Of a DNA stretch of 64,000 nt, positions 48,791 through 60,099 are shown piece after piece. The notes below the pieces were generated by a model. That model made no database searches. It was not told the DNA's origin and worked only from the letters and a program-made list of their open reading frames with translations. Made by a program: the position numbers and the translations under genes. The DNA lies in contig ML058460.1 of NCBI GenBank assembly GCA_003013855.2, positions 1,488,001 through 1,552,000 on the forward strand, in the 5' to 3' direction. Source of the DNA: Liriodendron chinense (taxonomy: Eukaryota; Streptophyta; Magnoliopsida; Magnoliales; Magnoliaceae). Every line of letters starts with the position of its first letter. Positions within the stretch are counted from its first letter, which is position 1.

Positions 48791-48978
48791 AAAAGAGTCC
48801 GGATCCTCTGCTGAAACCAAGCAGAGAAACCCTACTCGTCACTTCTCTGATTGGTCCAACTCAGCCTGACTGTGTCAGAGCTGAGCTGCTCTGACACAGT
48901 CAGGATGAGCTGGACCAATTAGAGCAGCAGAAGCAGAGGTTCTCTACTCGGCTTCAACAGAAGATCCGGATTCTTTTA
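48791..48978. mobile_element. 188-bp near-perfect hairpin (MITE-like)
   Basis: The arms AAAAGAGTCCGGATCCTCTG and, inverted, TAAAAGAATCCGGATCTTCTG continue inward to a perfect 16-bp pair CCTGACTGTGTCAGAG / CTCTGACACAGTCAGG around an 8-bp loop. Almost the whole unit can fold on itself. TTTTTAAAA and TTTAAAAAA flank it but do not prove a target duplication. Confidence 0.65.
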
Positions 48979-49048
48979 AAAAAGGCATGCAGGCCCTGAA
49001 ATGGAAATGAAAAGAAGACATTTATTTGTTGATGGCCTGAAACATAGG

Positions 49049-49400
49049 GACGCAGATTGCGTCCTACCCTGCTCGTCTCCAGCTGGGAATGGGTGGGAGC
49101 TCGGGGGGTACCGTGATGTATGGGTTTCATCCACACCATCCATCCATTTCTTCTTATGCTTTCATGTTATAGGCTAAAAAATGAGGGATATCCAAGATAC
49201 AGGTGAACCACACAAAGGGGATTAAATTCTCACTGTTGAAAACTTCTAGGGGCCATAGAAGTTTTGGATCAAGCTGATATTTGTGGTTTCCATTAATCCA
49301 GGTCTGTGTAACTTTATGATAGCTGGTTTCCCTTAAGCCAGGTCTATATTTGTGGTTTCCCAGCCGGAGACGGGCAAGGGTAGGACACAATCTGCGCTTG
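49049..49400. repeat. Fold-back element, ~350 bp
   Basis: The left arm GGACGCAGATTGCGTCCTAC, CTCGTCTCCAGCTGGG is mirrored by CCCAGCCGGAGACGGG and GTAGGACACAATCTGCGC on the right. The family core GTACCGTGATGTATGGGTTTCATCC follows the left arm. Confidence 0.65.
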
Positions 49401-49679
49401 ATACATAGGTGGCTGGATAAACAATAAGGACCTGTTTATTAACACTTAAAATAGTTAATGCGGAATTGAGAAAATATTTTTTATAAGTGTTGTTTGTTAA
49501 CACCGAATTCGGAAAGCCCTCCGTGATTATCTATTGATTTTTTTCGGCAACTGAGGTTTGGCTTAATGGTGAATATGGAATGCGCTCCATGTATTTTCTA
49601 TAAAATAAATAAATTTGCATCCAAAATTACACTCCCACAATTGCTATGAAGAGTTCTCTCACCATTGATACATAACCCA

Positions 49680-50660
49680 ACCTTTTAACATGTGCAACTT
49701 CTCTGACCCTATTATGATTTATGTGTTAGATCAACACCATCCATCAACTTTTTCAGTTCATTCTAGAGCATGAGCTCAAATATGAGACACATATAAAGCT
49801 CAAGTGAACCAAACCATAGAAATCAACAGGAATTGAATGACTACCGTTGAAACCTTCCTAGGGTCTAATATGAGGTTTATTTCCCATCTAACCTCTTCAT
49901 AAGGTCACACATACGTGGATGAAGGGAAAACACATATATCAGATTGATCAGAGCCTTCTGCGGCCCTAAGAAGTTTTCAATGGTAGGCACCTAATTTCTA
50001 CTATTTCCTATAGTGTGGCCCACTTGAGCCTTACGTCTGTCTCTCTTTTTTTTTTTTTTTTTTGTCCTATGCCCCAAAATGATATGGAAAAATGAATGGA
50101 TGGTATGGATGAAACATATACATCATGTAGGCCCAACAGGGACATTCGTCTCTCGCCTCAACCCTTTTCTATGGATCTCATGCAGATTGCCAACCCGCAC
50201 CTATGAAAGAGCAAGCTACTGGGCAATGCTATGTGTGCCCCATCATGATATATGTGTTTTATCCACACCGTTTATCCATTTTTTAAATTAAAATTAGCAC
50301 ATTGGACAAAAATTAGACATATCCAAACCTCAAGTGCATGTGCCGCACGAGAGGAAATCGTGGGGATACTAACCACCGTTGGAATATTTGTATGGCAACA
50401 AAAATTTCATATCATGATAGGATTTTGGTGTTTTCATTTCACCCTAATGTGAATGAACTTATAAATAGTTTGGATGGCCGATAAATAACAAGGTGAGGTC
50501 AGGAAGATTTCAACGGTAGAAAACCCTTTCCTAAGTTTTCCCTCTCTTTGTGGCCCACTTAAGCTCTGGATCCACCTCATTTTTGTTCAAAGTCCTAAAT
50601 TTATATAGAAAAAATGGATGATCGGGGTGGATTTCTCACAAACATCACAGTGGCCCACCT
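49680..50660. repeat. Two fold-back family elements
   Basis: About 49690-50130 and 50220-50660. Each opens with the TGATNTATGTGTT...CACCGT/ATCCAT block and closes with its complement (ATGGATGGTATGGATGAAAC, and GGATGATCGGGGTGGATTTC). Confidence 0.6.
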
Positions 50661-50728
50661 AGCAATCCAGAGCTGTCTTTGGCAAGAAATCCACACATCG
50701 AGAACCCATCCAAACAAACCGAATTGCA

Positions 50729-51248
50729 GTGGATTTCCTGTGAAAACCTTGCGCAAGAAGTTCCTATGCTGGGAACCTAGGTGGGGTCCATAGTGATGTT
50801 TCTGATAAATCTACCCCGTCCATCCATTTTGGGAGCTCATTTTATGACATGAAAAAAAAAGAGCCGGATCCAAGACTCAAGTGGGCCTCACTAAAGGAAA
50901 AGGTGGGTAGGGAAATTACTACCGTTGAAACCTCCTGGGAGTCCACAGTGATGTTTATATGACATCCATACCGTTCATAACGTCACTACTACTGGAATGA
51001 ACAGGAAACACAAATATTATCCTGATTCGAAACTCCTGTGGCTCCACAAACATTTCAACTGTGGACGTTTAATCCTCATGTCTTCAGCCCACTTGAGTCT
51101 TGGATCCAGTTCATTTTTGTTCTCATGTCCTAAAATGAGCTCCCAAAACGGATGGATGGGGTAGATTTGTCAAAAAACATCACTATGGGCCCCACCTTGG
51201 TCCCCAGTGCAGGAACTTCTTGCGCAAAGCTTTCACAGGAAATCCACG
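50729..51248. repeat. Fold-back element with ~120-bp arms
   Basis: The left arm runs TGGATTTCCTGTGAAAAC, TTGCGCAAGAAGTTCC, CATAGTGATGTTTCT, CCCGTCCATCCATTTTGGGA. The right arm is the same in reverse complement up to TTTCACAGGAAATCCACG. The arms read GAGCTCATTTTA(T/G)GACATGA at their inner edge. This is one of the clearest examples of the family's architecture. Confidence 0.75.
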
Positions 51249-51274
51249 TTTGATTGCATCCTTCCACAGCCGGA

Positions 51275-51828
51275 CACGGATTAGCTACCGGTAGGTTGAG
51301 TAGCCATCTCGCTATTGAAGTGACGTCACCAACTTATGTGGGCCCCACCGTAATGTATGTGTTGTATCTACATCGTCCATCCGTTTGGAGAGAACATTTT
51401 AGGGAATGAGACAAAGATTGAGGTAGATCCGAAGATCAAGTGGACCCCACCAAAGAAAACAGTGGGGATAGTGACATGACCGTTGAAACCTTCCTAAGGC
51501 TCACCATAATGTTTATTTGAAATCCAACCTGTTCATAAGTTCACACAAACATGGAAGAAGGGAAAACACAAATATCAGCTAGATCAAAAACTTATGTGGC
51601 TCCAAGAAGTTTTTATTGGTAGGAGATCAATCCCCACTGTTTTCTTTGGTGAGATCCACTTGAGATTTGGATCTTCCTCAGTCTTTGGATCTTGCCCTAA
51701 AATGATCTCTCCAACTGGATGGATGGTGTGGATACAACACATACATCATAGTGGGGCCCACAAAAGTTGGTGACTTCACTTCAGTACTGAGATGGCTACT
51801 CAACTTGTCAGTAGCTAATCTGCGTCCT
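51275..51828. repeat. Fold-back element with ~150-bp arms
   Basis: GGACACGGATTAGCTACCGG, GTTGAGTAGCCATCTC, GAAGTGACGTCACCAAC and the family core on the left are all found inverted on the right, ending TAGCTAATCTGCGTCC at 51828. Confidence 0.75.
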
Positions 51829-51849
51829 CCACCACCTGGCAGAAGCGGG

Positions 51850-52340
51850 TTGCATCCTCCCACCGCTTGGACTTAGGTATGACTTTGTGAGGCCCATCGT
51901 GATGTAAGAATTTTATCTATGTTGTTCATCTCTTCTCAGATCATTTTACAGCATGATCTCAAAAAATGAGGCAAGTCCATGACTCAAGTGGACCACACTA
52001 AAGGAAGCAGTGGTGATAATGGCACGTACTATTGAACCAATATGGAAGACTATTAAAAACTTTTTGTGGCCCGCAAAAGTTTTTGGATCAACCTAATCTT
52101 TATATTCTCCCTTCATTCAGATCTTTTTGACATTATCAACAGCTTGGATTGCAAAACGACATTACCCTTATCCTTGCAATGGGCTCTTTGGAATTTCTAG
52201 TTGTGGGGCACTTAATCACTACGGTCTCCAGTAGTACAATCCATTAGATATGCACAATTTTTTGTCCAATGTCCTCAAATTGGTTAGAGAAACGGATGTA
52301 CGGCATGGATATACAAAATATCATCCATGTGGGCCATACC
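51850..52340. repeat. Fold-back family element, less symmetric
   Basis: It opens GAGGCCCATCGTGATGTAAG and closes TCATCCATGTGGGCCATACC. The central TTTTTGGATCAACCTAATC and ATTATCAACAGCTTGGATTGC phrases also occur at 17800-17870. Confidence 0.55.
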
Positions 52341-52999
52341 GTAATGTTCGGTACTGGTTGATTTTTTTATATGTTTTTATGGACAATGATATTTTAATTT
52401 TATATTGAGTACTTTAGTTTATTTGAATTAAATGAATGTTAACTTCATGATTTTATTTTCATTTAATAAAAAAAATCATTCATAATGCATAACATCTCCA
52501 AACAAGAGATATAGGTAAATATGTCAAGTTAACAGATTTCGGCCATTTCAGATGTTTGTTAACAAACATGTTGTTTCAGATTTAGTACTTAATTTTCAGA
52601 CTTCGGCAACAATTACCAAACATGTTTTTAGACTTCAGATCCAGATTTCAGATTCAGATTCCAAATGCAAGCTTCAGATTCTAAATTCAGGCTTCAGACT
52701 TTAGATTTAACAAACGGGCCCCAAGTCTCTTCAGCCACCATCCTGACTTGGGAGTTTTTTAATGGGACAATGCCATTGAGACGCTTACATTTTGGCTGAA
52801 TTTCAAAAAAGAGCTTGCTTTCAAACTCATTCCTAAAACCTGCCCAAGGTTTGAAAATACTGTAAAAAACCCACTCGGTTCGACAAATAGTGGTCACAGA
52901 ATTCCATCCATTATTTTCAAAAAAGACGATTTTGCCTCTTTTAACCTTACATCGGTGAGCAGCGGTAGTGGAATCCACTCCGTTGTTGGACTACCGCGT

Positions 53000-53574
53000 A
53001 AGCTCCACAATGATGTGTGTGTTTAATCCACATCGTCCATTCTTCATGGATCATGATTTCAGGGCATGACACAAAAAATGAGAAAGATTGAAATCTCACA
53101 TGGACCCCACAAAAGGTAATGGTGGCAATTAAAACTTACCATAAAAAAAATACTAGGGCAATTAAAACTTACCATAAAAAAAATACTAGGGCCCATTTCC
53201 TGTGGTGTGGTCGACCTGAGATTTGGACATACCTCATATTTCTGCCCATATCCTAAAATGACCTTGCAAAATAGATGGATGGTGTGGATGTAATGCATGT
53301 CATGGTAGGGCCCACAACTATCGAAGCTCCAGCGTGAATGGAAGGTGGTGTTAGGACACGCAAAATCCTTTTGCATGAAGTTTTTTAGGCTAGAAACCTA
53401 GGTGGGGCCACTGTGATAAATCCGCCACCGTCCATCCGTTTTCGAGCTCATTTTAGAATATTCAACCAAAAATGATTTAGATCCAAAACTCAAGTGGTCC
53501 ACACTAGAAAAAATAGTGGGGATCGAGCAACCATGGTTGAAACATTCATTTTCTACAAAAGTTTACCAGGCGTT

Positions 53575-53615
<41 letters not shown>

Positions 53616-53830
53616 CAGTTCATCCCAGCAGGAATGGCCTCTAGAAACAGTTTGGATGTCATATAAACATGAAAGTGGAGCCACACTTCATGATGTACAT
53701 GGATGACATGTACTACATTTTTAGTTCACAAAATGAAATAGTCAAGCAAAACGGATAGATGACATGGATGTACATCAATGGGGCCCCACTGCGCCCAACA
53801 CATCACAAAACCACCGCTAGGTGGTTGGTA
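53000..53830. repeat. Two fold-back elements, one with a 40-T run
   Basis: About 53005-53310 and 53395-53800. The second shows GTGGGGCCACTGTGATAAAT on the left and CATCAATGGGGCCCCACTG on the right. A run of 40 T lies at 53576-53615. Confidence 0.6.
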
Positions 53831-53836
53831 GCCCGA

Positions 53837-54366
53837 CGCGGACGCGGACGCAGATTGCCTGCAAAAGGCTCCTGCGCTCAGAATCTAGGTGGGGCTCACC
53901 GTGATGTTTGTGAGAAATCTATGCTGTCCAACCGTTTTGTGAGCTCATTTTAGACGTTGCAACAAAAAGATGAACGAGGATCCAAAACTCAGGTGGGTCG
54001 AAAACGTGATGACTAAACTTCAACAGTTGAAATATTCATGGGGTCACAGAAGTTTCGAATTAGGATAATATTTGTGTTTTCAGTTCATTTCAGTAGGAAT
54101 GACATTAGGAACGGTATGTATGGCATATAATTAAACATCACTGTGGACCCCATAGAGGTTTCAATGGTAGGAATTTCCCTACCCACCTTTTGCTTTAGTG
54201 CGGCCCACTTGAGTCTTGGATCCCCTTACTTTTTTGTCGAAATGCATAAAATGATCTCAGAAAACGGTTGGACAGTGTAGATTTCTCACAAACATCAAGG
54301 TGGGCCCCACCTAGATTCCGAGCGCAGAAATGCCTACGAAAGGCTCTCGTAGGCAATCCGCGTCCG
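53837..54366. repeat. Fold-back element with GGACGC...GCGTCC ends
   Basis: GGACGCAGATTGCCTGC, CTGCGCTCAGAATCTAGGTG and GTGATGTTTGTGAGAAATC on the left return inverted at 54280-54366, ending GTAGGCAATCCGCGTCC. The end motif is shared with the copies at 49049, 51275 and 54930. Confidence 0.75.
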
Positions 54367-54421
54367 TTGGCAGCGGGCGCAATCTGGCACTATCCCACGG
54401 TACCTAACTAGAGTGCGGATT

Positions 54422-54900
54422 AGCTGTTATGCTAACCGTGTGGGGCCTACCTTGATGTATATGTTGTATATATATGCTGTCAATCTTTTTCCCCATCTCA
54501 TTTTAGGACTCATTCCCAAACCTTAAGAAGATCTAAATCTCAGGTGGATCATATAATTAGAAACGATGATGAATGACCATTAAAAGCATTTTGTGGGTCA
54601 CAAAAGTTTTGGATCAAGCTGATACCTGTCCTTTCCCTTCATCCAAGTGTTCTTGATATTATCAACGATTGGATGTAAAATAAACATTACGAAAACCTTA
54701 CAATGGGCCCTTTGGAATTTTAATGGTGAGGCACTCAATAACCATTGTTTCCGGTAGCATGGTCCACCTAAGATTTAGATCTGCGTAATGTTTGGAACTA
54801 CATCCTAAAATTGTCAGAAGAAACGTATGGACCGCGTGGATATACAACACATCATCAAGGTGGGGCCGGTAACACCCACTAAGGTGTTAGCCGGGTAACA
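54422..54900. repeat. Fold-back element with GTTA(A/G)CCGTGTGGGGCC-type ends
   Basis: The left core GTGGGGCCTACCTTGATGTA with GTTGTATATATATGC is matched by GGATATACAACACATCATC and AAGGTGGGGCCGGTAACACC on the right. The right end resembles that at 18060-18095. Confidence 0.65.
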
Positions 54901-54929
54901 CCTAATCCCTCCCGCCGGAGACGGGGTGC

Positions 54930-55450
54930 AAAAGCCTTTTGCCTGCAGTCCCTACGCTGGGAACATAGGAGGGGCCCAATGTGATGTTATTGAGAAAGCC
55001 ACTCTGTCCATCCGTTTTGTGAGCTCATTTTAAGACACGAGACAAAAAAATGAGCTGAATCCAAGATGCAAGTGGGTCGAAAACGTGAGGATTGAACGTC
55101 CACAGAAGTTAAGATATATATATTCGTTGGGCAACAGAAGTTTTAAATCAAGCTAATATTTGTGTTTTCAGTTCATCCCAGTAGGAATGACGTTGTGAAC
55201 GGTAAGGATGACATATGAACATCACTATGGACCCAGGGAGGTTTCAACGGTAGGAATTTCCCTACCCACCTTTTCCTTTAGTGCGGCTCACTTGAATCTT
55301 GGATCTGGCTCATTTTTTTTATTTCATCTCCTAAAATGAGCTCAAAAAGCGGATGGACGGGTGGATGTCTCACAAACATCAAGGTGGGCCTCACCTAGGT
55401 TCCCAGCGCTGCAAAAGGCTTTAGCAAGAAATCCGCGTCCGACAGGAAGC
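54930..55450. repeat. Fold-back element, close relative of 53837-54366
   Basis: GCAAAAGCCTTTTGCCTGCA, CCCTACGCTGGGAACATAGG on the left and CACCTAGGTTCCCAGCGCTG, CAAAAGGCTTTAGCAAGAAA on the right, with the family core between. Confidence 0.7.
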
Positions 55451-55499
55451 GGATTGCATCCTACCCCTGCCCGGATGATAATCTGTTGGGGCAGGTCTC

Positions 55500-56000
55500 T
55501 GTGGGGCCCACCATGATGTAAGGGTTTTATCCGCACCGTTCATTTCTTTCCTCAGATCATTTTAAGGCATGAGCTCAAAAACGAGGCAGGTCCAGAGAGA
55601 GAGAGAGGGTGGGCGGGTTGCAATGTTTGGCCCCGAGAGAGAGAGGGAGGGAGAGAGAGGGAGGGAGAGGGAGAGGGAGGGCGGCAAGTTGTGATGTCTG
55701 GACGTGAGTGGGAGACAAAGGAAGGGAGAGAGGTGTGTTTTGTTGGAGGGGCTGTTTTGAGGGTTTTTTTTTATTATTATTTTTTATTTATTTTTATTTT
55801 TATTTTTAGGAGGGCAGATTGCCTTTTTAAAAATACAATATTGAATACTTAACGGTGTTAGTTTATTGACTAACAGCGAAAAAGCTAGGCAGGTTGTAGG
55901 AAAGAGTTTAAAAGCAGCTGGATTTTTTGGAATTCAACCAAAATATAGGCAGCCTTTTGGTATTGTCTCTTTTTTAATTGACTACAAGCCCTTAAAATTT
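55500..56000. other. Fold-back fragment and GA-rich stretch
   Basis: 55500-55590 is a one-sided family fragment. 55595-55740 is GA-rich (GAGAGAGAGGGAGGGAG). 55760-55810 is T/A-rich. There is no gene. Confidence 0.5.
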
Positions 56001-56399
56001 TTCTAAAATATCCACAGATGATGATGGTTGGACTCATCCTTCCAGCATCAGTTTCTCATGGTGGCCTGTGTAGCATATGATCCAGAACAACAACGTATTT
56101 TTTTAGAGGTACTGTTGCAAGTTTGGAATGTGTTTACAGATCACACACTTTCCTTCGCCATACATCTCAGCTGCCTTCCTCTACAAGACCAAAACTACTT
56201 TTGTACTCTTCCGGTTTATTTGATATTAGATGCTACTGCTACATTGTTTTTATTTAGATTTTATACCATTCTATGATGTTTTTTTTTTATAGGTTTTGTA
56301 TTATCTCCGTGGTTGATCTCAACTTTCCTTTTCGTCAATATATATAATTCTCGTGGTACTATCCACCCTTCTAACAATTGTAAGAAATCACTTCATCAG

Positions 56400-56405
56400 T
56401 TTATT
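56400..56405 (-). terminator. Candidate polyadenylation signal of the O-methyltransferase gene
   Basis: AATAAA on the minus strand, about 125 nt after the stop codon. The spacing is plausible, but the motif is common by chance in AT-rich DNA. Confidence 0.3.
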
Positions 56406-56530
56406 CTTCAAGCTGAGCTACATAAATTCAAGACTGCCCAAAGGCAAGAAAAACTAAAGATATAAGAAGAAAAGAAAAGAAAAAAAAAATAATAATTAAA
56501 AAAAAAAAAAGTAGGCAGTCAAGCTCGAAA

Positions 56531-58783
56531 TCACATCTTTTTGTAACATTCCATGGCCCAATGGTCATATGCAACGCATACGACACCAAAACCAGCAAAC
56601 CCAGCCGCTTCGGCGAATGCTTCAAACTCCTTCACTGTTTTCTTCCTTCCTGCACTGAAGGCAGAAATAGCTACATCAACCTGGAAGATTCCTTGAGCTG
56701 CCACATTCTCCTCAACGGTATCTGGTAGTGCCGGTTCCATGATGATCACCTTTCCGGATGCAGGTAGTGCATTGTAGCAATTCTTTAGAATATCCACACA
56801 CTTCTCGTCCCCCCAATCCGTGAGTACACCCTTCAAGTCACACACACTCTTTAGTCTAATTTGTTCCAAACACACCACTAACAGAACTCATTATGTGGAA
56901 ATTCAGGATAGTATCTTTAATTTAAAATGCAAAAAATAATTAATTTAATGGCCTTTAACAAGGCCTTATGTTTACGGATGGTGGGATATGATGGGTCCAA
57001 CATCCAATTTGGTGCCATGGCCCACCCACATGAAACTATTTAAATTGCACATGGCCAGCGTCCACTGTACATGGGATTGGTGACAGATTCGGCTCATGCC
57101 AAGCCAGGATCCATTTATATGAAGAAGTTGATCAGATTATAGATACATCCCGAGCTCAACCATTGTATATATAAATTAGAATGGAGATGCGCTCTGGTGG
57201 AGCCTCATTTAAGATGGTTAACAAACCCGGGGAGGGGTTTTGGCCAATGAGAAACCAGCACAAATGCACTCTGTGCCTGAAGCGGGAGCCTCAAACGTGA
57301 CCTATTGCACAGGCCTGAAAGTTTACTAAGTCATCAATGTCTGTCTACCCACGCCAACCTTATGTTAGAGTCCCTTGATATACATTGGTAGGCCATCCTC
57401 TAACAGCTTGAGCTTTTAGATCAAGTGGTGGTGATTTCATATGGTATCAAAGGGGAAGGTTAAGTGTTTGAATCCAGAATTCAGCGAGTGAGACGTGTAA
57501 TGGCAACCTGGCTCACCTTGACTAAAATGGCATCTGCACTTGGAATGCCAACGAACATATCTCCCCCAACATGCTCCACACCTGCATGCAATACCCAATC
57601 TTTTTATTTTCACTCATAATCCTGGATAGAAATCAACACAAGGATTTACTAGCATCTCATGTGTGCATGACTTCCAACCCATCAAAAGAATTGGTCCTAC
57701 CACGAAGATTGCCTGGTGGCTCATCGAGTGGACCAAACTCAGGATGAAAGGGATGGCTGTCAATCTGATCAGAAAACCGTGCATGTGGACCAGGCTAGTT
57801 TATGTGCCATTCTGTCTTTATGCCATTGCCAACCTTCTGAATCTACGGGATGTCACACAAATGGGATGTGCTGAACTGTAATTAAGGAGTTTAATTAACT
57901 AGCTGTAATTGAGAATTATAGGTATAAAAAAATGTATATCTAAACATGGTATATACCTGGGTAATCAGGTGCATCAGCGACCACATGGGGCAAGTCCAAA
58001 TTGATACCCTTAATATGAGGGTATTTGGAGATTATCATGTGAAGCGAGGCACCAGTCCCACCTCCGACTGTGACAACCCTCTTAAATCCTTCAAAGCCCT
58101 TGTACATGCCTAGCATCTTCTTCATGATTATGGTGGAATGGTCTGACATTGCTTTATTAAAGAGGTTGCCCAGCCTGAGATCCACGTTGGTGTACTCGTA
58201 TGCATTCATCTCATGTGCCATATCAAACAATGCTCCCCCTTCAAGAATTGCATCTTTCAAGCAGTACCTAAAAAAAATTACCATGTGCCAAACTTTAGTA
58301 AAAGGAAAGTGATGCGCTCTCACATTGAGATAACACTAGAACAAGAGTGAAGCGTTGGTTTTCAGCTTACCAATTCTCCATCATAACCTTATCGTGGGTC
58401 AAGAGCAGCAAGGGCGCAACAGATACACCATCTTCATTCCTAACAAGAAATCTGCACACAGGAGCCAACCCATAGACCCTCTCGACTTGCCCGTCATCAC
58501 GTGGGCTGAGAGTGGTAGTGAGAATGGAGTGGGTGGCCAGGAGGCGCATTATACGATCGAGCATCGCGGGGGCATTTGGGTTGTGTGTGGGGAGGTGAGA
58601 GGAAACCTCAGAAGCTGATAGGTAGGCCCCTGGCCCATGTCTGGCCATGATCTCAAGCATATCGAGTTCAATGGCCACTTTCAAAACCATGGGGAGGACA
58701 GAGGCAGTAGCCAGTTGCATGGCAAACATGCAGTCCTCTTCCTTTTCGATGGACGTGTTTAGATGGTTGTTGATGAAACCCAT
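56531..58783 (-). CDS. COMT-type (class II) O-methyltransferase, four exons, 362 aa
   Basis: Exons on the minus strand: 58783-58371, 58267-57957, 57581-57517, 56830-56531; all introns are GT-AG and the joins keep frame. Length and exon pattern fit plant S-adenosylmethionine-dependent O-methyltransferases, which methylate phenolic hydroxyls in the cytosol. Residues 16-60 form the helical dimerisation part (EEDCMFAMQLATASVLPMV). The SAM site is clear: VVTVGGGTG (202-210), GINLDLPHVV (225-234), EHVGGDMF (244-251). Oddities lie in the active site. The usual ILHDW catalytic His is Thr in VLTDW (265-269), the Trp just before it is Gly264 at the exon 3/4 join, and the Glu of GGKERT is Lys326 in AGRKKT. 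Glu295 of MEPALP remains. It may use another substrate or mechanism, or be a pseudo-enzyme; the open frame suggests selection. The substrate cannot be told from sequence. Confidence 0.9.
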
Positions 58784-58880
58784 ATATCTGATTGGTTTGG
58801 TACGTGTAGTGAGGAGAGGATGAATGAGAAAATCAGTAACTCGTTTGGTTGGGATGTTGGTTGCATAGGAATATCATACA

Positions 58881-58889
58881 TTTATATAG
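58881..58889 (-). promoter_or_regulatory. TATA box of the O-methyltransferase gene
   Basis: CTATATAAA on the minus strand lies about 100 bp before the ATG at 58783, leaving room for a leader of about 70 nt. This supports the chosen start. Confidence 0.5.
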
Positions 58890-60099
58890 CGTCCATGTTC
58901 TGTCGTATTGGTCACAACGTGCTTGCGGCCCACAGACTACCGACCACACCAATAACTTTAATAGCAATAAAAATGCACGCGTTTTAAGCGAGGCAGGCGT
59001 CAAATGAAATTTAGTTAATTTTAAATTGGATAGTAGGAGCTGCGACGTTTCCTTGTGGAGTTTTGAAGTTTTTTATTTTTTTTATTTTGGCGAACAGAAG
59101 AGTAAGCGGATTGCGTGGTGGTAAAAGGCCACCGACCTGACATCGCAGGGCCCACCATGATGTCTGTGTTGTATCCAAGCCATCCGTCCATTTGGTGGAA
59201 TCTTTTTACGGCATGAACCCCAAAATGAGACATATCCAAAGCTCAAGGGGACCACACCACAGAAAGCAAAGCAGTGGGGATTGAACGTTTACCATTGAAA
59301 ACTTCTTTGGGGTCACAGAAGTTTTGGATCAATCTGATAATTATCAGATTTACCCTTCCTCCAGGCCTGTGTGACCTTATGAATAGGTTAGATGGAAAAT
59401 AATCATTAATGTGGACCTTAGAAAGGCTTCAAAGTTGGGAATCATTGTCCCTACTTCTTTCTGTGGTGTGGTCCACTTGAGCTTTGGATCTTCCTCAATT
59501 TTGGGTCTATACCCTAGAATGATCTCTCAAAATGGATGGACGGTTTGGATATAATATCATGTTGGGGCCCACAGAACTTAGAGCCATTATATTGTAGGAT
59601 GCTCCTTTCTAAATATTGCAACAAGAGTTGTACCTGCGCAATGTTATAGTCTTAATTAATATAAGCTGTTTATTTCCAAGACATTGCTTACAAATTAGCA
59701 TTAAGTTAAAAGTAATTTTTCATTGGGATGATGATTATGGGTGGCACCTACTTGATGGACAATGGTTAAAACTCTTCATTACAGTAAATATACCTTATTA
59801 TTATTATTATTAATACAGTAAATATACCTTGTTTATTACATATCCTTTGGTTCGGATGGTTGAAATTAAATACCATATCAAAGCGACCTTTGAGAAAGAT
59901 CTGAAATCTTAATAAGCTCCGCCAGATGGTACATCAGACCATTATTTGGCCATCCATTTCATATACATTAATCAAATTGTTAGAATCACCATTTGGATAT
60001 GCTACCTTAACCGCTGAGTCTCAATATCAATCTACTGCATTTTTATTACAAAAAGATAATGAACTACTGGATCATTCACGTAAGCAACGGTCGTTCTCA

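Larger units (their letters stand above)
49428..52722. mobile_element. Possible 3.3-kb terminal-inverted-repeat element holding several fold-backs
   Basis: The left end GGACCTGTTTATTAACAC resembles the inverted right end GGGGCCCGTTTGTTAAATC, the style of Harbinger- or hAT-type termini. Subterminal sequence is AT-rich on both sides, with repeated TTCAGATTC phrases at the right. The flanks (TAA and AAG) do not match, so the boundaries are uncertain. The interior is made of fold-back copies at 49680-52340. Confidence 0.35.

Noticed and set aside
57663..57881. 72-residue plus-strand frame
   Set aside because: It lies in intron 2 of the O-methyltransferase gene, on the opposite strand, and has no recognisable content.
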